Positions 26,053 through 34,827 are shown, counted from the first letter of the stretch. The stretch: 64,000 bases of DNA from Cyclobacteriaceae bacterium (GCA_016787755.1 JAEUUA010000023.1:174613-238612); one strand, 5' to 3'. Program-made: numbers and translations. The notes: generated from the sequence alone by a model not told the origin.

Positions 26053-26592
26053 ATGAATGCACAGTTTTGCGTAATTTGGCTCCTCGTGAAACGGCTGGCA
26101 TCCATAATTTTTTTACTTATCCTACTCCTTAATCTGGTAGGCGCCTACGTGTATTTTGGCGTAAGGATGGTACAGATCCGCAAAGAGATGCGCGCTGAGC
26201 TTAGGCAAAAGGACGAAGGTGAACTTGAGAAAATTGTCCTTACCATTAAGGAATATAAAGAAGCATTGATTGAGGAAGATGAGATGGAGCTCAACGACAA
26301 GATGTATGACATATCCCGAACGAAACTACAAGACGATAAAATCATTGTTTATTGTTTACATGATGAAAATGAAGACAACTTGCTTGTTTTACTAGACAGT
26401 ATTCTCAACAACTCATCAAAAGATAAAAAACCAGTTCCCTCATCCTTGCTTGGCTTTGTGAATCTTATCTCCTTACCCGTTCAAATGGATAACAGTCTTA
26501 TTGAGATCTCAAAGGAAGTTCATTATACAGTTTATTACTTTTCAAAAAGCAGTTCGCCAAAATTGATTCTGGCGCCCCCACCAAAAGGGTAA
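26053..26592 (+). CDS. hypothetical membrane-anchored protein
   Basis: Not recognised. The 179-residue product has one N-terminal membrane helix (about 15-38, ASIIFLLILLLNLVGAYVYF), a charged helical stretch (RKEMRAELRQKDEGELEKIV), and a soluble C-terminal part rich in Asp and Leu (NEDNLLVLLDSILNNSSKD). A GTG start at codon 12 would also leave the helix intact. It lies between a terminator and the TonB receptor gene, on the same strand as the latter (134 bases upstream). Confidence 0.65.
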   Translation: MNAQFCVIWLLVKRLASIIFLLILLLNLVGAYVYFGVRMVQIRKEMRAELRQKDEGELEKIVLTIKEYKEALIEEDEMELNDKMYDISRTKLQDDKIIVYCLHDENEDNLLVLLDSILNNSSKDKKPVPSSLLGFVNLISLPVQMDNSLIEISKEVHYTVYYFSKSSSPKLILAPPPKG

Positions 26593-26668
26593 TAAACCAA
26601 CGTCCCAGCATCTTTTTCTTAAGCAGGAAAGATTATCCATTACATTTTTTGCTAAAGCAAGTGTGTGC

Positions 26669-26687
26669 ACCACATTATTGGTGTGGT
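26669..26687. promoter_or_regulatory. short dyad upstream of the TonB receptor gene
   Basis: ACCACA (26669-26674) and TGTGGT (26682-26687) form an inverted repeat with 7 bases between, 40 bases before the ATG. It is a possible operator; it does not match a Fur box that I can recognise. Confidence 0.25.
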
Positions 26688-26726
26688 CTATAACGGTGCG
26701 TAGCAAATTAAATTCCCATAATAACT

Positions 26727-28955
26727 ATGAAATTTTTCTATACCCTTCTTTCAATATTTTTAATATGTTTTTCTGCGTATTCGCAACATAAATCTGACAC
26801 TATTAAAGCATCCTATCTGGATGAAGTGGTAATCTCAGCCAATAAAATTGGTGAGCCTCGAAGGCTCGTAGCCCAACAAGTTGAGGTGATTAATTCAACA
26901 ACTATCAACAACCTCAATGCTCAAACTTCTGCTGATTTAATTCAAAACTCTGGACAGGTTGCCATGCAGCGTAGCCAGCAAGGAGGAGGAAGCCCCATCA
27001 TACGAGGCTTTGAAGCAAGTCGGGTGCTTTTAGTGATTGACGGAGTGCGCATGAACAATGCTATTTATCGCTCCGGTCATTTGCAAAACATCATCACCAT
27101 GGATAACAATGTCTTGGAACGAGCCGAGATTTTGTTTGGCCCATCTTCGACTGTTTACGGTAGTGATGCCCTGGGTGGAGTAGTTCACTTCTTCACACGC
27201 AATCCTACCTTGGCAACAAACGCAGGCATCGATATTTCAGGAAATACATTTGTGCGATTTGGTAGTGCTAACCATGAAAAAACTGCTCACTTCGATTTTA
27301 ACATTGGAGGCAAACGGTTTGCCTCTTTGTCCTCCTTTACCCTTAGCGATTTTGGTGATTTGCGCATGGGTGAAAAAACAAATCAATCGCTGGGCGAGGA
27401 ATACTGGGTTCGGTATCAATATGCAGAACGCGCTCCTGATAACTCGGGAGACGTACTCGTTCAAAACAGTGATCCCTATGTTCAAAAATTTAGCGGTTAC
27501 AAACAATACGATCTGCTCCAAAAATTTTACTTCAAACAAAATAATCGCATTCAGCATCAGCTAAATTTTCAGTATTCAACATCGAGTAACCTTCCCAGGT
27601 ATGATCGCCTTACAGATGCACAGGGTACCGGACTTCGTTCAGCTGAATGGTATTATGGTCCGCAGCAGCGATTGCTTATCTCTTATCAACTTAAACTAAC
27701 AGATTTAGGTAAATTGGCAGATGCGCTTACTACTACTGTTAGTTATCAGAATATTGAAGAAAGCCGAAACGACCGCAGATTCAACAGTAACAACTTAAAT
27801 CATCGCATCGAAAAAATTAATGTAGGTGGATTGACTATAGATTTACAAAAAAAGATTAAAGCCAATCAACTCCGCTACGGGTTTGATGGACAATCTAATA
27901 GTTTAACCTCTAGTGCTTACCGCGAAAATATTTCTTCAGGAGGTATTTCTCCCTTGGATACGCGCTATCCTGATGGTGATAATACATTAAACTATTGGGC
28001 ATTGTATGCTACCCACACGTTGCCGCTTAACGATACCTGGACATTGACTGATGGTATTCGGGTAGGCGGAAGTTCATTGCATTCAACTTTCGTTGACAAG
28101 ACTTTCTTCCCTTTTCCGTATGACGACATTAAGCAAAACAATACCTACGCAAGTGGCAATCTCGGCATCATCTATTCGCCCACCAGCTGGAAGTTTTCTT
28201 TTATGATGAGCACAGGGTATCGTGTTCCCAATATTGATGATTTAGCAAAAGTTTTTGAGTCTGTTCAAGGATCAGCCAGCACAACGGGTATGTTGGTTAT
28301 TCCCAATCCGGATTTAGTTCCTGAAAAAACAACTAATGCTGATCTAAGTATTACAAAATTCTTTGGCGCTAAGTCCAGATTGGAAGGGGTGTTGTTTGCT
28401 ACTAATTTTTTTGATGCCATTGCAACCCGACCTTCCACTCTTAATGGTCAGTCAGCGGTACTTTATAATGGATACCCGGCTAATGTTGTGAGTAGTCAAA
28501 ACGTAGGAGAAGCGTACATTTATGGATATAGTGTCAGTGGCCATTTTGAACTTATCGACCATTTAACATTGACCGCTTCCTTCAACTATACTCATGGTCG
28601 GATAAAAAATGAGGATGCCCCAGAAACTCCCCTCGATCATATTCCTCCAACGTTTGGCAGGATTGGAATAAATTATTCGAAAACAAAATTCTCTGCTGAG
28701 TTATTCTCCAATTTCAATGGTTGGAAAAGAGTAAGTAACTATAGCAGCAGCGGAGAAGATAATTTGCAGTATGCAACTTCTGAAGGAATGCCATCATGGT
28801 ATACTCTTAATCTGCGAACATCCTATATGTTGAATAAGGTAGTTACTTTTCAAGCCGGTATTGATAATTTGATGGATTTGCAGTACAGACAATTTGCATC
28901 CGGCATTAACTCACCCGGGCGCAATATCTTTGGAACTCTTCGGATTAGATTCTAA
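26727..28955 (+). CDS. TonB-dependent outer-membrane receptor, haem-receptor-like
   Basis: The 742-residue protein has a signal peptide (MKFFYTLLSIFLICFSAYSQ), a TonB-box-like start (SYLDEVVISANKIGE), a plug domain with GGGSPIIRGFEASRVLLVID and NVLERAEILFGPSSTVYGSD, and a 22-strand-type barrel ending in ...NIFGTLRIRF with C-terminal phenylalanine. The plug resembles HmuR-type haem/haemoglobin receptors. No CarboxypepD-like N-terminal domain is present, unlike SusC-type proteins. A PepSY protein gene follows at once, which supports haem or iron uptake. Exact ligand not known. Confidence 0.85.
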   Translation: MKFFYTLLSIFLICFSAYSQHKSDTIKASYLDEVVISANKIGEPRRLVAQQVEVINSTTINNLNAQTSADLIQNSGQVAMQRSQQGGGSPIIRGFEASRVLLVIDGVRMNNAIYRSGHLQNIITMDNNVLERAEILFGPSSTVYGSDALGGVVHFFTRNPTLATNAGIDISGNTFVRFGSANHEKTAHFDFNIGGKRFASLSSFTLSDFGDLRMGEKTNQSLGEEYWVRYQYAERAPDNSGDVLVQNSDPYVQKFSGYKQYDLLQKFYFKQNNRIQHQLNFQYSTSSNLPRYDRLTDAQGTGLRSAEWYYGPQQRLLISYQLKLTDLGKLADALTTTVSYQNIEESRNDRRFNSNNLNHRIEKINVGGLTIDLQKKIKANQLRYGFDGQSNSLTSSAYRENISSGGISPLDTRYPDGDNTLNYWALYATHTLPLNDTWTLTDGIRVGGSSLHSTFVDKTFFPFPYDDIKQNNTYASGNLGIIYSPTSWKFSFMMSTGYRVPNIDDLAKVFESVQGSASTTGMLVIPNPDLVPEKTTNADLSITKFFGAKSRLEGVLFATNFFDAIATRPSTLNGQSAVLYNGYPANVVSSQNVGEAYIYGYSVSGHFELIDHLTLTASFNYTHGRIKNEDAPETPLDHIPPTFGRIGINYSKTKFSAELFSNFNGWKRVSNYSSSGEDNLQYATSEGMPSWYTLNLRTSYMLNKVVTFQAGIDNLMDLQYRQFASGINSPGRNIFGTLRIRF

Positions 28956-29010
28956 TTTATTTTTTGTTGTCTTGCACAAAAGTGCTGAACAACCTTTTTA
29001 CCTTCTGTTT

Positions 29011-29544
29011 ATGGCAATACAAAACTTAGTTTATCGGCTTCGCCAATTTAGATCCATTCATAAATGGATTGGAATTAGCGTTTTTCTGTTTATGATCATT
29101 ACTGCCTCCACAGGTGTTTTATTAGGGTGGAAAAAGAACGTTAATCTTTTACAACCGTCAACAGTAAAAGGATCAACTCTTGCGATGGATAAATGGGTTG
29201 GTTTTGATCAGGTTGCACACGCTGCTATGCGTGGGATTGATTCTGTTACCGCCAGAAAAATTGAGATTGATCGCATGGATGTACGGCCCGACAAGGGAAT
29301 TATTAAGGTAACTTTTAAAGAAGAAAATTGGGAAGCACAAATAGATGGAGGTACAGGAAAAGTTCTATCTGTTGCCCAGCGCCATGCCGATTGGATCGAA
29401 CATATTCATGACGGATCAATCATTAGCGAGTCGTTCAAAATAGTTTATACCAACTATCTTGGTTGGGGATTATTATTTCTATCCATCACAGGATTATGGC
29501 TTTGGTATGGTCCCAAAGTAATTCGAAAAGCAAAGAATACTTAA
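29011..29544 (+). CDS. PepSY-domain membrane protein (iron uptake associated)
   Basis: From ATG 29011 (MAIQNLVYRLRQFRSIHKWI) the protein has 177 residues. It has an N-terminal membrane helix (about 19-40, GISVFLFMIITASTGVLLGW), a periplasmic PepSY-type part (DRMDVRPDKGIIKVTFKEEN, then GKVLSVAQRHADWIEHIHDG) and a C-terminal helix (YLGWGLLFLSITGLWLWYGP). This is the short PepSY_TM type often linked to siderophore or haem receptors; the TonB receptor gene ends 55 bases upstream. An upstream ATG at 28894 lies within that gene and is unlikely. Its stop overlaps the converging crtY stop by 4 bases. Confidence 0.8.
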   Translation: MAIQNLVYRLRQFRSIHKWIGISVFLFMIITASTGVLLGWKKNVNLLQPSTVKGSTLAMDKWVGFDQVAHAAMRGIDSVTARKIEIDRMDVRPDKGIIKVTFKEENWEAQIDGGTGKVLSVAQRHADWIEHIHDGSIISESFKIVYTNYLGWGLLFLSITGLWLWYGPKVIRKAKNT

Positions 29545-30245
29545 TTAGTGCTACCTTGATACTTTGATTGCAGGGCTTCAAAGATGGTGACGTTCATGAG
29601 AATCAACATCATACCATAAATTGTATCTTCAACCGGTATTGTTCCCAATCTGATTCCTAAATTCTCAGCATCATTATACCACACCACAGGACTCTCTATC
29701 CCTGTTCCGGTAAGGATTCCATTAACCAGCACAAATGGGATAAGAATAAACAGAAAAGAAAGATAAAACTTACCTAAATATTTGGGCTTCACCATAAAGT
29801 GAAGATAAATCAAGAATAAAGCGCACGATAGAAACGTAACAGACGTGTACCACCGATCTAAATTGCTAAACGCAAGAACTGAAAGAATCACGATAAGCAA
29901 ACCTGTTATTACATTTGTAAACGGCTGGAGGTAATCTCTTTTTGAGAAGAAACCCACTGCCTCGTACGTGAATACGCAAGCATACGGAATACAAATAAAG
30001 AAAAGTATTTCTTCCATCGGCAAATCAAAAAAATAGATGCCAAGTAAATAGTCGGAATTAAACCCCCAAACTCCCATTCTGGTAAACCATACATCCCATA
30101 CCAAAAACAAAATAGCCGGAAAAAAAATGGCTGGAAAAAGATACCTCCATTTTTTTGAGAAATTGGCTTTTGGATGAAAACTAAACAAGAAGGGGAGCGA
30201 GATAGCGCCTAAATCAATGAAAAGATATAGATATTTTAAATTCAA
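29541..30245 (-). CDS. crtY: lycopene cyclase, fused CrtYc-CrtYd type
   Basis: Cyclises lycopene to beta-carotene in the membrane. The 234-residue protein has about seven hydrophobic helices and two repeats of the lycopene-cyclase domain: the first with WDVWFTRMGVWGF and FDLPMEEILFFICIPY, the second with GILTGTGIESPVVWYN and IPVEDTIYGM. In actinobacteria the two halves are separate CrtYc and CrtYd proteins; here they are one chain, as in other Bacteroidota and fungi. Last gene of the crt operon, 6 bases after crtZ. Confidence 0.88.
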   Translation of the reverse strand: MNLKYLYLFIDLGAISLPFLFSFHPKANFSKKWRYLFPAIFFPAILFLVWDVWFTRMGVWGFNSDYLLGIYFFDLPMEEILFFICIPYACVFTYEAVGFFSKRDYLQPFTNVITGLLIVILSVLAFSNLDRWYTSVTFLSCALFLIYLHFMVKPKYLGKFYLSFLFILIPFVLVNGILTGTGIESPVVWYNDAENLGIRLGTIPVEDTIYGMMLILMNVTIFEALQSKYQGSTN

Positions 30246-30251
30246 AATATC

Positions 30252-30746
30252 CTATTGGGTTTCCTGACGGTCCTTACGGAATTTCAATTCCTTCGGTTGA
30301 TACTTTTTGGGTGCATATAAAAAACCAAATGCTTCGCAGTCTTCTTTGGTGTGTTTGCTATGATGAATGTAGTGTGCATTGATCATTCGTTCCAGATATT
30401 TGCTTTTCTTTCTAAGGCGCCACTTAATTCGTTGATGAACAAGAAAATCGTGAAACACGATATAGAAAACTCCATAACAAAAGATACCAAGGCCAATTGC
30501 CAGTATATAAGGATTGTAAGACACAACACTCCCATAATAGAACAAGCCAATGGATGGCAAGCTAAAAACAACTGCAAACCAATCGTTTTTCTCAAGCGCA
30601 TGATTATGCACCGAATGGTGGGACTTATGCCACACCCATAAAACGCCATGCATGATGTATTTATGGGTAAACCAAGCAACGAATTCCCAAAAAAGAAAAG
30701 TTCCTATCGCAATGCCCGCACAGATCAAAATTGTACTCAACTCCAT
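30252..30746 (-). CDS. crtZ: beta-carotene hydroxylase
   Basis: Membrane di-iron hydroxylase that converts beta-carotene to zeaxanthin. The 164-residue protein has the fatty-acid-hydroxylase histidine clusters in order: HKYIMHG (about 28-34), HKSHHSVHN (about 40-48), HDFLVHQ (about 97-103) and HYIHHSKH (about 124-131). Four hydrophobic segments alternate with them. It starts 1 base after the SRPBCC gene stop, so translation is probably coupled. Confidence 0.9.
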   Translation of the reverse strand: MELSTILICAGIAIGTFLFWEFVAWFTHKYIMHGVLWVWHKSHHSVHNHALEKNDWFAVVFSLPSIGLFYYGSVVSYNPYILAIGLGIFCYGVFYIVFHDFLVHQRIKWRLRKKSKYLERMINAHYIHHSKHTKEDCEAFGFLYAPKKYQPKELKFRKDRQETQ

Positions 30747-30747
30747 A

Positions 30748-31236
30748 TCAAACTGTAGTTAACATCCCCGCTTTCTCTTTCGCAAAATAAGTTTCAAGCA
30801 CGTTATAGCGATGATCAAAAATAGCATTTACCTGACGCTCCACAAAAAGCCAATGAGCCAGTTGACCAATAAGACCAAATGGGATTGCATAATTTACTTC
30901 ATCAATCATTTCTACTCCAGCATCGGTGGTACTAAAATGATGTTGGTGGTGCCAGAGCGCATAAGGACCAAATCGTTGTTCGTCAACAAAATAATTTTTG
31001 TCCCCTACGTGCGTGATCTCAGTTACCCATGTAACACGGACGCCACCTAAAATTTTTATTTTGTAGGTTATGATTTGGCCTGGATAAGTCTTATTCCCTC
31101 CTGATATATACTGGATATCAAAACCCATTTCGCCAGGGGTAATTTTACTTAAATTTTTTGGATTGGAGAAGAAGTCCCAAGCATCATCTAAACTAATGGG
31201 TAGAACTTGTTTTCGCTGTAGATTATAAATTTTCAC
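30748..31236 (-). CDS. SRPBCC (START-like) ligand-binding protein of the carotenoid operon
   Basis: The 162-residue protein has the SRPBCC/polyketide-cyclase-like pattern: LPISLDDAWDFFSNPKNLSK near the N-terminus, GGVRVTWVTEITHVG and FVDEQRFGPYALWHHQHHF in the middle, and a C-terminal helix (RQVNAIFDHRYNVLETYF). Such proteins recur inside Bacteroidota crt clusters, where the role is not settled; binding or handing over a hydrophobic intermediate is a reasonable guess. It lies 53 bases after idi and 1 base before crtZ. Confidence 0.8.
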   Translation of the reverse strand: MKIYNLQRKQVLPISLDDAWDFFSNPKNLSKITPGEMGFDIQYISGGNKTYPGQIITYKIKILGGVRVTWVTEITHVGDKNYFVDEQRFGPYALWHHQHHFSTTDAGVEMIDEVNYAIPFGLIGQLAHWLFVERQVNAIFDHRYNVLETYFAKEKAGMLTTV

Positions 31237-31289
31237 ACTATTATAACAGAACTAAAAACAGTTTGTTCGATCACGCCAGGCTTTTGAGT

Positions 31290-31802
31290 CTACGCCTTAT
31301 TTACAGAATACTTATCCGCCAAAATAGTTTTGAACCAATGTGTGAATTGAGCTGGATTTTCTTCAACCTGGTTTAGAAGTTGTTGCTGATCCACAAACTT
31401 CCAGTCTTCTACCTCAGCTTTGTTTATTTTGGGAATACCATCAAACGTTGCAACAAATACATGATCTAATTCATGTTCAATCAAACTGTTTGAGAACGAA
31501 ACCTTATAAATAAATTTGTACGAAAAGGTAGGCGTTAATTCTATTCCTAATTCTTCTTTGATTCTTCGCGCAACAGCCTCTTCAGTTTTCTCCCCGGGTT
31601 TTGGATGGCTGCAACATGCATTAGACCAAAGTCCTCCGCTATGGTATTTAGACTTAGCCCGCTTTTGAATTAAAATTTCGCCCATCGAATTTTCAATCAT
31701 GACCGAAAAGGCTCTGTGCATAACCCCTTTTCTATGTGCCTCCAGTTTTTCCATGGTGCCAATCTGTTGATCATGCTCGTTAACCAATATTACTTCCTCC
31801 AT
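31290..31802 (-). CDS. idi: isopentenyl-diphosphate delta-isomerase, type 1
   Basis: Interconverts isopentenyl and dimethylallyl diphosphate, the C5 building blocks for carotenoids. The 170-residue Nudix-fold enzyme has VNEHDQQIGTMEKLEAHRKG at the N-terminus, the catalytic cysteine in SNACCSHPKPGEK (about residue 66), the Nudix helix EEAVARRIKEELGI and the catalytic glutamate region EVEDWKFV. Starts 2 bases after the crtB stop, inside the crt operon. Confidence 0.93.
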   Translation of the reverse strand: MEEVILVNEHDQQIGTMEKLEAHRKGVMHRAFSVMIENSMGEILIQKRAKSKYHSGGLWSNACCSHPKPGEKTEEAVARRIKEELGIELTPTFSYKFIYKVSFSNSLIEHELDHVFVATFDGIPKINKAEVEDWKFVDQQQLLNQVEENPAQFTHWFKTILADKYSVNKA

Positions 31803-31804
31803 GG

Positions 31805-32662
31805 TTAGATAAGATTGAGTTGATATTTGACATACGATAAAAAAAGAATTGAAAATTTTTGACGATTCCTAACTCTAATTCTTTCTTTCATCACAAACTC
31901 TGAGGGTATATTTTTTATCTTCTTAAATAAAGCCTGATAATAAAGGTAGGCAATATAAACTCCAAATTTTGCACCCTTTGGGAGTTGCTTGATCCCCAAG
32001 TATCCTTCATGAAAATCAGCCGCAATTTGTGCTTCTATTTCTTTTTTACACGTATCGTCAAATGTATTCAAATCGATTCCCGGAAAATAAGACCTACCCA
32101 TACTTTTATAATCTGCATTAAGATCTCGAAGAAAATTGATTTTTTGAAATGCTGACCCAAGCTTCATCGCCATGGGTTTTAGCTTTTCGTACATCATTTG
32201 GTCACCTTTGCAAAATACTTTTAAACACATAAGGCCCACTACCTCAGCCGAACCCAATATATATTCTTCAAAAGAATTCTTATTATGCTTTTTAGTATCC
32301 AGATCCATCTCCATGCTATGGAGAAACTGACGGATTAGTTCCTGGTCAATAGCGTATGTATTAACGGTATGTTGAAAACTATTCAAAATAGGGTTTAGGC
32401 TAATTTTTTCATCAATTGCCTGATAAGTGTCCGATTGAAATCGATCCAGCAATAATCGCTTATCGTAATCATGAAAGGTATCAACGATTTCATCGGCAAA
32501 GCGAACAAATCCGTAAATTGAGTAAATTGGATTACGCAATTCTTTTTCAAGGCAAAAAATACCCAATGAAAAGGAGGTGCTATACGATTTTGTAGTAAGC
32601 TTTGAACACTGAATGGAGACATGATCATATAATTCTTTCCCTATCATCGTTTTTTTAATCAC
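31805..32662 (-). CDS. crtB: phytoene synthase
   Basis: Joins two geranylgeranyl diphosphates to make phytoene, the first carotenoid step. The 285-residue protein is all helical with SKLTTKSYSTSFSLG near residue 20, the first aspartate-rich motif in YGFVRFADEIVD (about 50-61) and the second in INFLRDLNADYKSMGRSYFP (about 175-194). Start ATG 32662; the in-frame ATG at 32647 (MIGKELYDHVS) is an equally likely start. It follows crtI by 10 bases. Confidence 0.93.
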   Translation of the reverse strand: MIKKTMIGKELYDHVSIQCSKLTTKSYSTSFSLGIFCLEKELRNPIYSIYGFVRFADEIVDTFHDYDKRLLLDRFQSDTYQAIDEKISLNPILNSFQHTVNTYAIDQELIRQFLHSMEMDLDTKKHNKNSFEEYILGSAEVVGLMCLKVFCKGDQMMYEKLKPMAMKLGSAFQKINFLRDLNADYKSMGRSYFPGIDLNTFDDTCKKEIEAQIAADFHEGYLGIKQLPKGAKFGVYIAYLYYQALFKKIKNIPSEFVMKERIRVRNRQKFSILFLSYVKYQLNLI

Positions 32663-32672
32663 GTTAAGTTAC

Positions 32673-34145
32673 TTATTTATCTCTTTTCATTAGCTCATTG
32701 GCCACCACTTGTCCTGAAATCAGTGAAGGTGGAACCCCAGGTCCGGGAACTGTTAACTGGCCCGTGTAAAACAGATTACTCACCTTTTTGTTTATGATTG
32801 AAGGCTTTAAATTGGCTGTTTGGCTAATCGTATTGGCCAATCCATATGCATTGCCTTTATACGAGTTATAATTTTCAATAAAATCGCGGTGAGCGTAACT
32901 CTTTTTATAAACAACATTTGATTTGATGGATTGCCCCGTCAGTTTCTCCATTCTATCAATTACCTGCTCAAAATATTTCTCTCTTGTTGAGTCTTCATCT
33001 GCCAGTCCGGAGGCAACGGGTATAAGAATGAAAAGATTTTCACAGCCTTCGGGAGCAACAGTTTCGTCTGTTTTTGATGGACAGCAAACATAAAATAGTG
33101 GATCAGTTGGCCAGGATGGATCCTTATAGATTTCATCGGCATGTTGTTTGAAATCCGTATCGAAAAATAGGTTATGATGTAGAAGGTTATCTAACTTTTT
33201 ATTAACACCAAGATAAAATATCAAACTGGAAGGAGCCAAACTTCTATCATCCCAATACTTTTCAGAATACCTGCGATAAGAAATTGGAAGTAGTTCCTGC
33301 TCTACGTGATTGTAATCTGCTCCCGCCACCACGTGATCAGTCTCTATTGATCTCCCTGCAACGGTGATGGCCTCAATTTTATTCCCACTTAAAACCAGAC
33401 CTTCGACCGGACTATTAAACAAAAATTTTACACCCTTTTCTTCTGCCAAGTTAACCATGCCTTCCACAAGCTTAAACATCCCCCCTTTTGGATACCAGGT
33501 TCCCAGGGACATATCCGCATAGTTCATCAAACTGTAAAGAGCTGGTGTGTGCGAAGGCGATGCTCCGAGGAATAAAACAGGAAACTCAAGTAATTGAATC
33601 AGCTTTGGAGATTTAAAATACTTTCTGATGTAGGAACTGATCGATTGAAAGACATGAAGTTTAAAAATGCCTCTAATAAGAGAAAGGTCAAAAAGCTCTG
33701 CAATTGACAATCCTGGATTATACACTAGATTTTCAACACCCACCTTATACTTGTACTTGCCTTCTTCTAAAAACTTTTCGAGTTGTTTACTACTTCCTGT
33801 CTCTTCTCGCTCAAAAAGTGAATAAATGTCGTCTTGCTTTGCAGGAATGTTCCAAACTTCTTTTTTAGAAAAGAGTACCTGGTAAGATGGGTCTAATCGG
33901 ATGAGCTCGTAATAGTCTGAAACTGTTTTTCCGAATTTGTTGAAATACTTTTCAAACACGTCCGGCATCCAATACCAACTCGGGCCCATATCAAAAACAA
34001 ATCCGTCTGATTCAAATTTTCGGGCTCGCCCTCCAGCCGAACAGTTTTTTTCATACACCGTTACGTCATACCCTTCAGCTGCCAACGTAGTAGCTGCAGC
34101 TATTCCTGCAAAACCGGCACCTATTACGGCTACTTTGCCTTTCAT
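32673..34145 (-). CDS. crtI: phytoene desaturase
   Basis: FAD-dependent CrtI-type enzyme that desaturates phytoene to lycopene. The 490-residue protein has the N-terminal dinucleotide motif AVIGAGFAGIAAATTLAAEG, then VYEKNCSAGGRARKFESDGF and FDMGPSWYWMP, and the C-terminal signature NLFYTGQLTVPGPGVPPSLI. First gene of the crt operon, 89 bases after the ECF sigma gene. Its upstream region shows no TAnnTTTG promoter in the right place, in keeping with use of the neighbouring sigma factor (inference). Confidence 0.94.
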   Translation of the reverse strand: MKGKVAVIGAGFAGIAAATTLAAEGYDVTVYEKNCSAGGRARKFESDGFVFDMGPSWYWMPDVFEKYFNKFGKTVSDYYELIRLDPSYQVLFSKKEVWNIPAKQDDIYSLFEREETGSSKQLEKFLEEGKYKYKVGVENLVYNPGLSIAELFDLSLIRGIFKLHVFQSISSYIRKYFKSPKLIQLLEFPVLFLGASPSHTPALYSLMNYADMSLGTWYPKGGMFKLVEGMVNLAEEKGVKFLFNSPVEGLVLSGNKIEAITVAGRSIETDHVVAGADYNHVEQELLPISYRRYSEKYWDDRSLAPSSLIFYLGVNKKLDNLLHHNLFFDTDFKQHADEIYKDPSWPTDPLFYVCCPSKTDETVAPEGCENLFILIPVASGLADEDSTREKYFEQVIDRMEKLTGQSIKSNVVYKKSYAHRDFIENYNSYKGNAYGLANTISQTANLKPSIINKKVSNLFYTGQLTVPGPGVPPSLISGQVVANELMKRDK

Positions 34146-34234
34146 TTTAAAAGGTTAACTACCACCCTTGAAAGTTAAAACTTATTACCTGGAAAACATG
34201 CGACAGTCAAACCACTAAAAAAGCAAGGAAATAC

Positions 34235-34729
34235 TCACTTAACCATTCGTTTTTGAATCTCTTTGCGGGCATGAAAGATTCTATTCTTAACAGTTCCGAT
34301 GGGAATATTTAAATGATCAGCAATTTCATTGTATTTGTATCCCGTTTCGTACATCTTAAATGGGATTTGCAGTTCAGACTTTACATCATTAATATTTTCC
34401 CATATTTCATTAAACTCAAATAGTTTTTCGGGACGATTGGGTGTGTTGATGTCCGCCACATTTAGAAAGTAGAGGTCTTTCGTATTATCCGTTGAAGTCT
34501 TAGCAATCTTAGACTTCCGGTAATTATTGATGAATGTGTTTCGCATGATTGTAAAAAGCCACCCCTTCAGGTTTGTATCCTTCTTGAATTTACTTTTGTA
34601 AACCAGCGCTTTCAAGATCGTATCCTGAACCAAATCCTGCGATTCTTCCTGATTTTTAGTGAATCGGTAAGTAAATTGCTTTAGAGTGCCCTCTAACTCG
34701 CAAATCTGTGAAACAAGTTCTGCTTCCAT
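34235..34729 (-). CDS. ECF sigma factor, probable regulator of the crt operon (LitS-like)
   Basis: The 164-residue protein has region 2 (NQEESQDLVQDTILKALVYK and LKGWLFTIMRNTFINNYRKS) and region 4 (PFKMYETGYKYNEIADHLNI, then IGTVKNRIFHARKEIQ). It lies between the CarH/LitR-like gene and crtI, all on one strand. In Streptomyces a LitR photoreceptor controls the sigma gene litS, which drives crt genes; the same order here suggests the same relay. The promoter region carries a consensus promoter and two identical 30-bp dyads. No anti-sigma gene is adjacent. Confidence 0.88.
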   Translation of the reverse strand: MEAELVSQICELEGTLKQFTYRFTKNQEESQDLVQDTILKALVYKSKFKKDTNLKGWLFTIMRNTFINNYRKSKIAKTSTDNTKDLYFLNVADINTPNRPEKLFEFNEIWENINDVKSELQIPFKMYETGYKYNEIADHLNIPIGTVKNRIFHARKEIQKRMVK

Positions 34730-34732
34730 ATT

Positions 34733-34762
34733 TGTTTAATTTTATTAGTTCAAAGTTAAACA
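34733..34762 (-). promoter_or_regulatory. operator dyad 2, overlapping the -7 element of the sigma gene
   Basis: TGTTTAA (34733-34739), 16 bases, TTAAACA (34756-34762). The dyad covers the -7 element (34751-34758) and the predicted transcription start and ends 3 bases before the ATG. The same arrangement occurs at 34796-34825. Binding here would block the promoter. Confidence 0.65.
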
Positions 34763-34780
34763 TATTTTCCGTTAAAACAA
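34751..34780 (-). promoter_or_regulatory. consensus promoter of the crt-cluster sigma gene
   Basis: On the minus strand TTG (34778-34780), a 19-base spacer, then TAACTTTG (34751-34758): an exact match to TTG-N19-TAnnTTTG. Transcription would start about 15 bases before the ATG. The -7 element lies inside dyad 2. Confidence 0.7.
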
Positions 34781-34795
34781 CTAGTACGGACATAA

Positions 34796-34825
34796 TGTTT
34801 AAGTATTTACAATAAATATTAAACA
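34796..34825 (-). promoter_or_regulatory. operator dyad 1, upstream of the sigma gene promoter
   Basis: TGTTTAA (34796-34802), 16 bases, TTAAACA (34819-34825), with further pairing inside (GTATTTA against TAAATA, one base unpaired). It sits 63 bases (about six helical turns) from dyad 2 and 2 bases beyond the CarH-like stop codon. A hairpin ending the CarH-like transcript is the alternative, but there is no T run. Confidence 0.6.
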
Positions 34826-34827
34826 AT

